A stretch of DNA of 64,000 bases from Microtetraspora sp. NBRC 16547 (GTDB lineage Bacteria > Actinomycetota > Actinomycetes > Streptosporangiales > Streptosporangiaceae). A model generated the notes under the pieces. That model saw only the letters and a list, made by a program, of their open reading frames with translations. It was not told the DNA's origin and ran no database searches. Of this stretch, positions 21,011 to 29,507 are shown one piece after another; within the stretch, counting starts at the first letter, position 1; every line of letters begins with the position of its first letter. The stretch lies in the NCBI RefSeq assembly GCF_030268965.1, contig NZ_BSSE01000004.1, forward strand, positions 186,001 through 250,000, written 5' to 3'. The translations under genes were made by a program, and so were the position numbers.

Positions 21011-21796
21011 GTGGAGAGCAGGAACCCCATATTCAGCCAGCGGGGCGCCCCCGGGGGGCAGTCGACCTTGGCAGGTCCGACCCCCAGTGTCCAGCAGTTG
21101 AACGCCATGTACGCGCCTTCCTACGCCCCTCCGGCGGAGCGCGCGATGACCATGGACGATGTTGTCGTGCGCGGCTTCATGACCCTCGGCACGCTGGTCC
21201 TCTCGGCCGCCGTCGCGTGGTACATGGGGATCGGCTGGTCGATCGCGGCCCCTGCGATGATCGTCGGCCTCATCCTCGGGCTGATCGTCTCATTCCGGCA
21301 GAGCACCAACCCGGCGCTCATCCTCGGCTACGCCCTCTGCTACGGCATCGCCATCGGCGTGCTCAGCCGCATGTACGAGGGCGTCTTCCACGGCATCGTC
21401 CTGCAGGCCGTCCTCGGCACGATGCTGGCCTTCGGCGGCACGCTCGCGGTCTACACGCTGAAGATCTTCCGGCCCACGCCGAAGTTCACCAAGTTCGTCA
21501 TCGGCGCGAGTCTGGCCGCGGTCGGCCTCATGCTCGTGAACTGGATCGCCGGCTTCTTCGTGACCGGCGGCCTCGGTCTGCGCGCCGACAACCCCATCGG
21601 CTGGATCTTCAGCATCGCGATGATCCTGCTCGGCTGCTTCTTCCTGCTCCTCGACTTCGACGAGATCGAGAGAGGTGTGCGGAACGGTGTTCCGGCGCGG
21701 TTCTCCTGGCTGATGGCCTTCGGCCTGACGTTGAGCCTGGTTTGGCTCTACCTGGAGATCCTCCGGTTCATCAGCTACTTCACGGACAACGACTAA
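21011..21796 (+). CDS. Bax inhibitor-1/YccA family membrane protein
   Basis: This 261-residue protein has seven hydrophobic helices after a cytoplasmic N-terminus of about 50 residues. LGYALCYGIAIGVLSRMYE and the C-terminal LLDFDEIERGVRNG (the acidic half of the conserved di-aspartyl region) are typical of this TMBIM family. Bacterial homologues such as YetJ form pH-sensitive calcium leak channels; that role is inferred here. GTG start with GGAGG 7 nt upstream. The gene is monocistronic: a hairpin precedes it and about 100 nt follow before the next gene. Confidence 0.9.
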   Translation: MESRNPIFSQRGAPGGQSTLAGPTPSVQQLNAMYAPSYAPPAERAMTMDDVVVRGFMTLGTLVLSAAVAWYMGIGWSIAAPAMIVGLILGLIVSFRQSTNPALILGYALCYGIAIGVLSRMYEGVFHGIVLQAVLGTMLAFGGTLAVYTLKIFRPTPKFTKFVIGASLAAVGLMLVNWIAGFFVTGGLGLRADNPIGWIFSIAMILLGCFFLLLDFDEIERGVRNGVPARFSWLMAFGLTLSLVWLYLEILRFISYFTDND

Positions 21797-21904
21797 TCTC
21801 TGTGATCAATATTTCATAACGAAACGATTTCCGTTGAGGTCTTGTCAAGCCGGGACGGGTAAGGCAGTGTCGAGCGCAAAGGAGCCTTATCCGTGGAGGT
21901 GCTC

Positions 21905-22132
21905 ATGACGTTGAACCACTCACCGGAGACACAGACCAAGCTCATCGCGCGCGTCCCCACCATCACCGGGCGCGCCCTCCCCGAGTGGTTCCAAACAATC
22001 GACAACGGCCCGGCTTTCCTGAGATGTGACGAGCGGGCCAACTGGCTCGCCGACGAGCACGGGCTCACCCACGGCTACGCGGTCGCCATCGTCCTCGAGC
22101 ACGAGCGGCGGCGCAGGGGCCGGCAGTTCTGA
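21905..22132 (+). CDS. DUF4287-like small protein
   Basis: This 75-residue soluble protein resembles the DUF4287 family: TKLIARVPTITGRALPEWF followed by WLADEHGLTHGYAVAIVLEH. Such proteins have no firm function; some are fused to DUF5655 (a predicted transporter/nuclease-associated domain). The start is taken as ATG 21905 (GGAGG 5 nt upstream); GTG 21893, with AAAGGAG 8 nt upstream, is equally possible. A terminator hairpin follows immediately. The 5' region (21797-21904) holds no clear operator. Confidence 0.6.
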   Translation: MTLNHSPETQTKLIARVPTITGRALPEWFQTIDNGPAFLRCDERANWLADEHGLTHGYAVAIVLEHERRRRGRQF

Positions 22133-22140
22133 TCTGATGT

Positions 22141-22166
22141 CGCCCGCGCCGTCCTCGGCGCGGGCG
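22141..22166 (+). terminator. Hairpin between DUF4287 and PPOX genes
   Basis: CGCCCGCGCCG pairs perfectly with CGGCGCGGGCG across a TCCT loop, 8 nt after the stop codon of the upstream gene. It ends 13 nt before the next start codon, so the downstream gene would need a promoter inside or upstream of it. Confidence 0.75.
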
Positions 22167-22179
22167 CATCATTGTCTTC

Positions 22180-22590
22180 ATGGACTTGGACAAGGCACGC
22201 GCCTTCCTCAGGAACAACCACCGCGCGGTCATGCTCACCTGGCAGGCCGACGGGCGGCCGCAGATGTCTCCCGTCGCCGTCGGCGTCGACCGCGACGGAT
22301 ACGCGGTCGTCAGCAGCCGCGAGACGGCCGTCAAGACCCGCAACCTGCGCGGCAATCCTCAGGTGTTTCTCACCGTCACGACCGACGCTTTCTACGGCGA
22401 ATGGGTCCAGATCCAGGGCACCGCCGAGATCATCTCGCTGCCGGACGCGATGGACCGGCTGGTCGACTACTACCGCGGCCTCAGTGGTGAGCATCCCGAC
22501 TGGGACGACTACCGCGCCGCCATGGTGCGGGACCGCCGCGTGATCATACGGATCGCGATCGACCGCGCCGGCCCCGACTTCCATGGCTAG
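22180..22590 (+). CDS. PPOX-class F420-dependent oxidoreductase
   Basis: This 136-residue single-domain split-barrel protein has features of the F420H2-dependent PPOX group: HRAVMLTWQADGRPQMSPVA at the N-terminus, KTRNLRGNPQVFLTV in the middle, and YYRGLSGEHPDWDDYRAAMV near the end. These enzymes bind F420 or FMN and reduce small molecules such as quinones or biliverdin. No ribosome-binding site is clear before the ATG and a hairpin sits just upstream, so the start or the expression mode is uncertain. Confidence 0.82.
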   Translation: MDLDKARAFLRNNHRAVMLTWQADGRPQMSPVAVGVDRDGYAVVSSRETAVKTRNLRGNPQVFLTVTTDAFYGEWVQIQGTAEIISLPDAMDRLVDYYRGLSGEHPDWDDYRAAMVRDRRVIIRIAIDRAGPDFHG

Positions 22591-22613
22591 CCCGGATTAG
22601 CCCAGCACCAGCA

Positions 22614-23831
22614 CTAGCTCAGCCGCTCGACGATCATGGCCATGCCCTGGCCGCCGCCGACGCACATGGTCTCCAGACCGATCGACTTGTCGTGGAACTG
22701 GAGGCTGTTGAGCAGCGTGGACGTGATGCGGGCACCGGTCATGCCGAAGGGGTGGCCGACGGCGATCGCGCCACCGTTCACGTTCAACCGGTCGATGTCG
22801 ATGCCGAGCTCCCGGTAGGACGGGATGACCTGGGCAGCGAAGGCCTCGTTGATCTCGACGAGGTCGACGTCGCCGATGGACATGCCGGCCCGGGCGAGCG
22901 CCTGCTTGGACGCCTCGATCGGGCCGAGACCCATGATCTCGGGTGAGAGACCGGTGACACCGGTGGAGACGATCCGCGCCAGGGGAGTGATCCCCAGGGA
23001 CGCGGCCTTGGTGTCGCTCATGATGACGACCGCGGCGGCGCCGTCGTTCAGCGGGCAGCAGTTGCCCGCGGTGACGGTGCCGTCGGGCCGGAAGACCGGC
23101 TTCAGCTGCGACACCGCGTCGTACGTCGTGCCCGCGCGCGGACCGTCGTCCTTGCTCACCACGGTGCCATCGGGGAGGGTCGCCGGGGTGATGTCCTTCT
23201 CCCAGAAGCCGCTCGCGATGGCCTTCTCGGCGAGGTTCTGCGAGCGTACGCCGAACTCGTCCTGCTCCTGGCGGGTGACGCCCTTGAGGCGGGCGACGTT
23301 CTCGGCGGTCTGGCCCATCGCGATGTAGATGTCCGGCAGCGTGCCGTCCTCGCGGGGGTCGTGCCAGTCCTGGCCGCCCTCGGCCAGCTTCGCGGTCCGC
23401 GCGTTCGCCCCCTCGAACAGCGGGTTCTGCGTCTCGGGAAGCGAGTCGGAGCTGCCCTTGGCGAACCGGGAGACGCACTCGACGCCGGCGGAGATGAACA
23501 CGTCGCCCTCGCCGGCCCTGATCGCGTGCATCGCCATCCGGGTGGTCTGCAGCGAGGAGGAGCAGTAACGAGTGACGGTCGTGCCGGGCACGCCGTCCAG
23601 CCCGAGCAACACCGAGACGACGCGTGCCAGGTTGAAGCCCTGCTCGCCGCCCGGCAGCCCGCAGCCGAGCATCAGGTCGTCGATGTCGTTCGGGTCGAGC
23701 TGGGGCACCTTGGCCAGTGCGGCGCTGATCATCTGGGCGGTGAGGTCGTCCGGACGGATGTCCTTGAGCGACCCCTTGAAAGCACGTCCGATCGGCGATC
23801 GGGCCGTCGCGACGATGACTGCCTCAGGCAT
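22614..23831 (-). CDS. Thiolase (acetyl-CoA C-acyltransferase)
   Basis: This 405-residue enzyme condenses or cleaves acyl-CoA and acetyl-CoA. The nucleophilic Cys is C90 in [15 protein letters not shown] is present, the catalytic His is near residue 360 in [16 protein letters not shown], and the second Cys near residue 390 is in CVGGGQG. The gene has AGGAG before its ATG. No neighbouring beta-oxidation genes are present, so it may serve fatty-acid degradation or a housekeeping acetoacetyl-CoA function. Confidence 0.94.
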   Translation of the reverse strand: MPEAVIVATARSPIGRAFKGSLKDIRPDDLTAQMISAALAKVPQLDPNDIDDLMLGCGLPGGEQGFNLARVVSVLLGLDGVPGTTVTRYCSSSLQTTRMAMHAIRAGEGDVFISAGVECVSRFAKGSSDSLPETQNPLFEGANARTAKLAEGGQDWHDPREDGTLPDIYIAMGQTAENVARLKGVTRQEQDEFGVRSQNLAEKAIASGFWEKDITPATLPDGTVVSKDDGPRAGTTYDAVSQLKPVFRPDGTVTAGNCCPLNDGAAAVVIMSDTKAASLGITPLARIVSTGVTGLSPEIMGLGPIEASKQALARAGMSIGDVDLVEINEAFAAQVIPSYRELGIDIDRLNVNGGAIAVGHPFGMTGARITSTLLNSLQFHDKSIGLETMCVGGGQGMAMIVERLS

Positions 23832-23923
23832 GTGGCTCTCCTGCCTAGTCCGTTTCTGCGGAGGTTACCCCCGGGTACGGCGGACGCCATCCCCGGGGGG
23901 CCACAAAACAGAACTTTCTACGG

Positions 23924-25279
23924 TCAGCCGTACATGCCGGGAGATGTGGTGGTCCCATCCTTGATCGCGTGCAGCGCGCCCTTCTCGTCCCGCCAGATCC
24001 GCCAGCCGCTCTGGCTGCCGGTGAACCACGTGGGCGGGGCCCCGGCGGTGGTGATCCGCCGGCCGGTGGCGAGATCGAACTCGCACAGCGCGGCGATCGA
24101 GTAGAACCCCGAGGCGATGCCGGTGAGCTTCAGCGGTTGCGGGTCGGTCACGCAGAACGACCACCCCTTGGCGCCCTGCACCTCGGCGGGCTGGCCGCTG
24201 ATCAGGTTGAAGGCGGTGCCGGGCGCGCTGGGCTTCAGGAAGCCCAGCGTGTCCATCTTCTGCGGGAACGCGAGCCACCATCCCGAGCCGGGCACCTGGG
24301 CCGCGGTGATCTGGCCGACGACCCGGCCGGAATCGCCGTCCAGCCGGGCGAAGCCGCCGTACTGGCCCTGCTGGTCGACGGGACGGACGATCGGCGAGAG
24401 CGCGGGGTTGCCGCTGGGGTAGACCCGGACCACCGACGGCCGCATCCACTCCAGGACGCCGTCCGCGAGCCGGAGCGAGAACAGCCCGAACATCGAGGTC
24501 CTCTTGGTGTGCGGGTCGGTGTACGGCGCGACGTAGCCGACCAGGTTGGTGTCGGTCGCGCCGAAGGCCCAGCCGCCGGACATGTTGACGCCGGCGCCGA
24601 GCGCCTGCTCGACGGGGAGCTGCCACAGGGTCTTGCCGGTCTTCAGGTCGTGCGCCTCCAGCACGGGATGGCTGGCGAGCCGCAGCAGCACGACCCGGGT
24701 GGGATCCGACCACTCCACCTCGGCGATGCCGGGAAGCCGCCAGACGGTCTGGCCGGTCAGGGGATCCAGCACGACCAGCCGGGCCGTGTTGAGCGCGGTG
24801 TGCTCGGACAGGCAGAGGTACGGCCCGCACCGCTGGGGGCCGAACGTCGAATGGACCGGCCTGGTCCACTTCTGGCGGCCCGTGCGGGCGTCCCTGGTGA
24901 CCAGGGTGGCGTTCCACTGGCCCTGCTTGACGGGGTCGATCGCGGCGACGACGGCCTGGCCGCGCCCGGCGTCGACGACCGCGGGGGCCTGCACGCCCAT
25001 TCCCGGCAGCCGTCCGGTCATCGTCGCGGGGTTGGCCCAGAGCTTCTGCCCCGTCGTCTCGTCGAGCGCGACGGTCTCCAGGGTGCCGTCCGGCTTCATC
25101 GAGGTGGTCGCGGCGACGCCCGCCCCCGTGGTGGTGCGGCTCACGGCGTTCACGTCGGTGTTCTGCCAGGTGGGGTACTTCTTCGCGGCGGCGGCGTCGC
25201 TCTGGGTGCAGCCGGTCAGGGCCCCGCAGGTCAGCAGGGCGGCCGAGGCGAGCGTGAGGGTGACTTTCGCGCGGGTCAT
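23924..25279 (-). CDS. PQQ-like beta-propeller lipoprotein
   Basis: This 451-residue lipoprotein has signal peptide LTLASAALLTCGALTGC with lipobox LTGC, then blades of the PQQ/YvrJ type: LDETTGQKLWANP, RDARTGRQKWTRPV, LDPLTGQTVWRLP, HDLKTGKTLWQLPV. It is probably a scaffold or sensor on the outer membrane face; the role is unknown. ATG 25279 has AGGAG 5 nt upstream. The SGNH hydrolase gene lies 47 nt upstream on the same strand and may be co-transcribed. Confidence 0.8.
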   Translation of the reverse strand: MTRAKVTLTLASAALLTCGALTGCTQSDAAAAKKYPTWQNTDVNAVSRTTTGAGVAATTSMKPDGTLETVALDETTGQKLWANPATMTGRLPGMGVQAPAVVDAGRGQAVVAAIDPVKQGQWNATLVTRDARTGRQKWTRPVHSTFGPQRCGPYLCLSEHTALNTARLVVLDPLTGQTVWRLPGIAEVEWSDPTRVVLLRLASHPVLEAHDLKTGKTLWQLPVEQALGAGVNMSGGWAFGATDTNLVGYVAPYTDPHTKRTSMFGLFSLRLADGVLEWMRPSVVRVYPSGNPALSPIVRPVDQQGQYGGFARLDGDSGRVVGQITAAQVPGSGWWLAFPQKMDTLGFLKPSAPGTAFNLISGQPAEVQGAKGWSFCVTDPQPLKLTGIASGFYSIAALCEFDLATGRRITTAGAPPTWFTGSQSGWRIWRDEKGALHAIKDGTTTSPGMYG

Positions 25280-25326
25280 ATCACTCCTACTGGGGGTGAC
25301 GGCCGGGTCGCGAAAGGTGACCGACC

Positions 25327-26304
25327 TTAGGCGCTCTTGGATATCGGCCCGGGACGCCGGCGGAGCAGCGTCGCCCACCGTCCCTGGGGGCCGACCGCCC
25401 GGCCGGCGACCCGGGTCGCGCTGACCTCGGTGCCGGGTTCTTCCACGGCCATTGCCGCCAATAGGTATTGCGATCCTTCGACGCGCTGGGGCTCGGGCTC
25501 GGGCCACAATCCCAACGCGGCGCATACAGACGGTAGCACTGTGTACGCGGCCTGTAGGTAACCTCTGGCAGATGGGTGATATCGATCGGGGCCGAACATC
25601 TCGGCAGGGTTCGTGTCGAAGTCGGGTCCGAGCAGGTCGGCGAAGGCCACCGTCCGGCCGCCGGCTTCGACGACGGCCACGGTCTGGGCCGCGGCGAGCT
25701 GCCGTGACCAGCGCCGCGTGACCCAGCGCAGGGGCTGCGGGATGGGCCGGATCGAGCCCAGATCGGGGCACGTCCCCACGACCACCTCCGCCCCGGCCTC
25801 GCGCAGCCGGCGCACCGCCTTCTGCAGGTGCCGTACGGCATGGGCGGGGAGGGTGGCGGTGGTGACGTCGTTGGCGCCGACGAAGATGACCGCGATGTCG
25901 GGTTCCGCGGCGATCGCGCGGTCCACCTGGGGGCCGAGATCGGCCGAGGCGGCGCCCGACTGGCCGACGACGGTGAGGTGCACCGGGCGTTCCGCCACCG
26001 CGGCCAGGCCGTGGGCGAGGTTGACCGCCGGAGTGTTGGTGGGAAGCGCCATGCCGAGCCCCACGGAGGTCGAGTCGCCCAGCATGACCATCCGGATGGG
26101 CTCGCCCTCGAAATCGCCGTAGACACCGTCGGCGTCGGGGCCGTCCATGCCGTAGGGGTTTCCCACGATCCGCCGGGCGATCAGCGCCTCCGCCATGAGC
26201 AGGCCGTACGTCGCGACACCCAGTGCGGTGATGCCTCCGCCGCCCATCGCGGCCGCGGTCGCGATCCGGCGCGCGGCGCGCGCCGCTCCCGGTGTCCAGA
26301 TCAC
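25327..26304 (-). CDS. SGNH/GDSL hydrolase
   Basis: This 325-residue protein has an N-terminal hydrophobic helix (AAAMGGGGITALGVATYGLL) and an SGNH hydrolase domain. Block I is MVMLGDSTSVGLG with Ser near residue 78, block III is FVGANDVTT, and the Asp-His pair is in FGPDRYHPSARGY. It likely deacylates a lipid or cell-wall ester at the membrane. GTG 26304 with GGGAG upstream was chosen over a longer N-terminus without a ribosome-binding site. It is divergent from cbs. Confidence 0.87.
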   Translation of the reverse strand: MIWTPGAARAARRIATAAAMGGGGITALGVATYGLLMAEALIARRIVGNPYGMDGPDADGVYGDFEGEPIRMVMLGDSTSVGLGMALPTNTPAVNLAHGLAAVAERPVHLTVVGQSGAASADLGPQVDRAIAAEPDIAVIFVGANDVTTATLPAHAVRHLQKAVRRLREAGAEVVVGTCPDLGSIRPIPQPLRWVTRRWSRQLAAAQTVAVVEAGGRTVAFADLLGPDFDTNPAEMFGPDRYHPSARGYLQAAYTVLPSVCAALGLWPEPEPQRVEGSQYLLAAMAVEEPGTEVSATRVAGRAVGPQGRWATLLRRRPGPISKSA

Positions 26305-26429
26305 CTGCTCTCCCTGGTGTAGGTGACGGTACCTTTTGGTAGAGAAACTAGCCCAGTTCCGGCCACCCCCTCGGGATGACGGCTGCAGGCAGGCTGACAA
26401 AGCTTCGGTAAACCAAGGCGGTCTTCGCG

Positions 26430-27800
26430 GTGCGCGTACATGATTCCCTGATCGAGCTGATGGGTGACACCCCGCTCGTACGGCTGCGCAAGGTGACGGC
26501 GGGCTTGCCCGCCCAAGTGCTGGCCAAAGTGGAATATTTCAACCCGGGCGGTTCGGTCAAAGACCGGATCGCGCTGAGGATGGTGGAGGCGGCCGAGAAA
26601 AGCGGCGCGCTGAAGCCCGGCGGGACGATCGTCGAGCCGACATCGGGGAACACCGGTGTCGGTCTGGCCATCGTGGCCCAGGAAAAGGGCTACAAGTGCC
26701 TGTTCGTCTGCCCGGACAAGGTCGCCCAGGACAAGATCGCGGTGCTCAGGGCCTACGGCGCCGACGTCGTGGTCTGCCCGACGGCTGTCGCGCCCGACCA
26801 CCCCGACTCCTACTACTCGGTGTCCGACCGGCTGGCCCGCGAGACGCCGAACGCGTGGAAGCCGGATCAGTACTCCAACCCCGAGAACCCCGCGAGCCAC
26901 TACCACTCGACCGGCCCGGAGATCTGGGAGCAGACGGAGGGCAGGATCACCCACTTCGTCGCCGGTGTGGGGACGGGCGGCACGATCAGCGGCACCGGGC
27001 GCTACCTCAAGGAGGTCTCCGGCGGCCGGGTCAAGGTCATCGGCGCCGACCCCGAGGGCTCGGTCTACTCCGGCGGCACCGGCCGGCCCTACCTCGTCGA
27101 GGGCGTCGGCGAGGACATCTGGCCCGCGACGTACGACACGACGATCTGCGACCAGGTGATCGCGGTCTCGGACAAGGACTCCTTCGGGATGACCCGCCGC
27201 CTCGCCCGCGAGGAGGCGCTGCTGGTCGGCGGTTCCTGCGGCATGGCCGTGGTCGCCGCGCTGCGCGTGGCGCGCGACGCGGGGCCCGACGACGTCGTGG
27301 TCGTGCTGCTGCCGGACGGCGGCCGCGGCTACCTCTCCAAGATCTTCAACGACGAGTGGATGGCCGACTACGGCTTCCTCACCACGTCGACGGACGAGGG
27401 CCTGGTCGGCGACGTGCTGCAACGCAAGGGCAGCGGCATGCCCGAGTTCGTGCACGTCCACCCGCACGAGTCGGTCGGCACCGCCATCTCGATCATGCGG
27501 GAGTACAGCGTCTCCCAGCTCCCGGTCATGAAGGAGGAGCCGCCGGTCATGGCGGCCGAGGTGGTCGGCTCGATCATCGAGCGCGACCTCCTTGAGGGTC
27601 TGTATCGCGGGAAGGTCGCCTCCGAGGACCCGCTGGGCGACCACATGTCCTCGCCGCTCCCGATGATCGGTTTCGGCGAGCCGGTCTCGCGCGCGGTCGA
27701 GGCACTGGAGAAGGCGGACGCGGCCGTGGTCCTCGACGACGGCAAGCCGGTCGGCCTCCTCACTCGCCAGGACCTGCTCGCGTTCCTCGCGTCGAGCTGA
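26430..27800 (+). CDS. cbs: Cystathionine beta-synthase
   Basis: This PLP enzyme condenses serine (or O-acetylserine) with homocysteine to cystathionine. The fold-type II core has the PLP lysine K44 in GGSVKDRIA and the phosphate/substrate loop TSGNTG near residue 71. Glycine-rich GVGTGGTISGTGRYL is near residue 180. Two CBS domains fill the C-terminus (about residues 340-456). The product is 456 residues. Start GTG 26430 with AAGGCGG upstream. metB follows 24 nt later, giving the reverse transsulfuration pair. Confidence 0.95.
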   Translation: MRVHDSLIELMGDTPLVRLRKVTAGLPAQVLAKVEYFNPGGSVKDRIALRMVEAAEKSGALKPGGTIVEPTSGNTGVGLAIVAQEKGYKCLFVCPDKVAQDKIAVLRAYGADVVVCPTAVAPDHPDSYYSVSDRLARETPNAWKPDQYSNPENPASHYHSTGPEIWEQTEGRITHFVAGVGTGGTISGTGRYLKEVSGGRVKVIGADPEGSVYSGGTGRPYLVEGVGEDIWPATYDTTICDQVIAVSDKDSFGMTRRLAREEALLVGGSCGMAVVAALRVARDAGPDDVVVVLLPDGGRGYLSKIFNDEWMADYGFLTTSTDEGLVGDVLQRKGSGMPEFVHVHPHESVGTAISIMREYSVSQLPVMKEEPPVMAAEVVGSIIERDLLEGLYRGKVASEDPLGDHMSSPLPMIGFGEPVSRAVEALEKADAAVVLDDGKPVGLLTRQDLLAFLASS

Positions 27801-27824
27801 ACAACGTTCGGGAAGGTTATCTCT

Positions 27825-28967
27825 GTGATGAACGAAGGCTTCGAGACGCTGGCCATCCACGCGGGTCAGGAGGCGGATCCGCACACGGGGGCGGTTGTGC
27901 CGCCCATCTACGCCGTGTCCACGTACAAGCAGGACGGCGTGGGCGGGCTGCGCGCGGGTTACGAGTACAGCCGCTCGGCGAACCCGACCAGGACCGCGCT
28001 TGAGGAGTGCCTCGCCGCCGTCGAGGGAGGCGCCCGCGGTCTCGCGTTCGCCTCGGGACTCGCCGCCGAGGACACCCTGCTCCGCACGGTGTGCGCCCCG
28101 GGTGACCACGTCCTGATCCCGGACGACGCCTACGGCGGCACCTTCCGGCTGTTCGCCAAGGTGCTGGAGCGGTGGGGCGTGTCCTACGACCCGGTGCCGC
28201 TCGGCGACGTGGACGCGGTCCGCGCCGCGGTACGGCCCGAGACCAAGGTGATCTGGGTCGAGACGCCCACCAACCCGCTGCTCGGGATCGCCGACATCGC
28301 CGCGCTGGCGTCGGTGGCCCACGACGCGGGCGCGCTGCTGGTCGTGGACAACACGTTCGCCTCGCCGTACCTGCAGCAGCCGGTGGCGCTCGGCGCGGAC
28401 GTGGTGGTCCACTCGACGACGAAGTACGTCGGGGGACACTCGGACGTCGTCGGCGGCGCGCTGGTGGCCGCGTCGGCGGAGCTCGGAGAGCGGCTCGCCT
28501 ACCACCAGAACGCCATGGGCGCGGTGGCCGGGCCGTTCGACGCCTGGCTGACGCTGCGCGGGCTGAAGACGCTGGCCGTCCGGATGGAGCGGCACTGCGA
28601 CAACGCCGAGCGCGTGGTCGAGCTGCTGGCGTCCCACCCGAAGGTGACCCAGGTTCTCTATCCGGGGCTGCCCGAGCACCCGGGGCACGAGGTCGCGGCG
28701 AAGCAGATGCGGCGCTTCGGCGGGATGGTGTCGTTCCGGGTCGCCGGAGGCGAGGAGGCCGCGGTCGCGGTGTGCGACCGGGCGAAGCTGTTCACGCTCG
28801 GCGAGTCGCTCGGCGGTGTCGAGTCGCTGATCGAGCACCCGGGACGGATGACCCACGCGTCGGCCGCCGGGTCACCGCTGGAGGTGCCCGGCGACCTCGT
28901 CCGGCTGTCGGTCGGCATCGAGACGGTCGAGGACCTGCTCGCCGACCTGACCCAGGCGCTCGGCTAG
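27825..28967 (+). CDS. metB: Cystathionine gamma-synthase/lyase
   Basis: This fold-type I PLP enzyme (380 residues) of the Cys/Met metabolism family has the PLP lysine near residue 200 in STTKYVGGHSD, the aspartate in LLVVDNTFASPYLQQP, and the substrate-binding GYEYSRSANPTRTALE. It could make cystathionine or cleave it to cysteine; coupling to cbs favours the lyase/cysteine direction. The annotated name MetB follows the mycobacterial counterpart next to cbs. GTG 27825 and ATG 27828 are both possible starts. It ends 3 nt before the convergent DUF2269 gene. Confidence 0.92.
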   Translation: MMNEGFETLAIHAGQEADPHTGAVVPPIYAVSTYKQDGVGGLRAGYEYSRSANPTRTALEECLAAVEGGARGLAFASGLAAEDTLLRTVCAPGDHVLIPDDAYGGTFRLFAKVLERWGVSYDPVPLGDVDAVRAAVRPETKVIWVETPTNPLLGIADIAALASVAHDAGALLVVDNTFASPYLQQPVALGADVVVHSTTKYVGGHSDVVGGALVAASAELGERLAYHQNAMGAVAGPFDAWLTLRGLKTLAVRMERHCDNAERVVELLASHPKVTQVLYPGLPEHPGHEVAAKQMRRFGGMVSFRVAGGEEAAVAVCDRAKLFTLGESLGGVESLIEHPGRMTHASAAGSPLEVPGDLVRLSVGIETVEDLLADLTQALG

Positions 28968-28970
28968 CGA

Positions 28971-29408
28971 TTAGCGAGTCGAGGCGAAGAGGACCATAAG
29001 GAACAGGATCACCAGCCAGATCACGGCGGCGATGCCGCCCATGGCGGCGATCCGGCCGATCTGTACCCTGGCGTCGTCCTCCGGGCTCTCGCTCGACAGA
29101 GCCTGGATGGCGGTGCCCTGGTCTCGCGCGACGAAGACCATGAGCACGGCGGCGACGACGAAGAGCGTCATCGACGCCGAGAGCCATGGCGCGCCCAGGT
29201 CGCTGCCGCCGAGGATGAGCCCGGTGATGAACACGCCCAGCGTCAGCACCCCGAAGATCCGGGTGCTCCGCTGGAGATAGCGCAGGACGCCGAGGTCGCG
29301 CGAGCGGATATAGCGCGGGACGGAACTCGTCACCGCGGTCAGGGGCCCGATGGCGAAGATCGCGAACCCGATGTGCAGCCACAGCAGCACCTTGCCGAGA
29401 AACGACAT
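28971..29408 (-). CDS. DUF2269-like small membrane protein
   Basis: This 145-residue protein has four transmembrane helices (about residues 5-25, 52-70, 78-95 and 120-142) and the motif VLLWLHIGFAIFAIGPLTAV near the N-terminus. That helical pattern with an early His matches the DUF2269 family; the function is unknown. It is convergent with metB, with only 3 nt between the stops, so mutual termination is likely. Confidence 0.75.
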   Translation of the reverse strand: MSFLGKVLLWLHIGFAIFAIGPLTAVTSSVPRYIRSRDLGVLRYLQRSTRIFGVLTLGVFITGLILGGSDLGAPWLSASMTLFVVAAVLMVFVARDQGTAIQALSSESPEDDARVQIGRIAAMGGIAAVIWLVILFLMVLFASTR

Positions 29409-29507
29409 GTGGCCGAGGCTATCGCCTGAGTGATCCGATCGGGAGGACGGCCACTGTCCAGGTGGCCAGGTCGTGTCCTCGGCTTGCCGGCGGATCTGGC
29501 GGCGGAC

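Noticed and set aside
27786-27824. Possible SAM riboswitch or attenuator before metB
   Set aside because: The gap between cbs and metB is only 24 nt, too short for a riboswitch.
26301-28856. An 851-codon minus-strand frame opposite cbs and metB
   Set aside because: cbs and metB have all catalytic motifs; the opposite frame is a GC-composition shadow.
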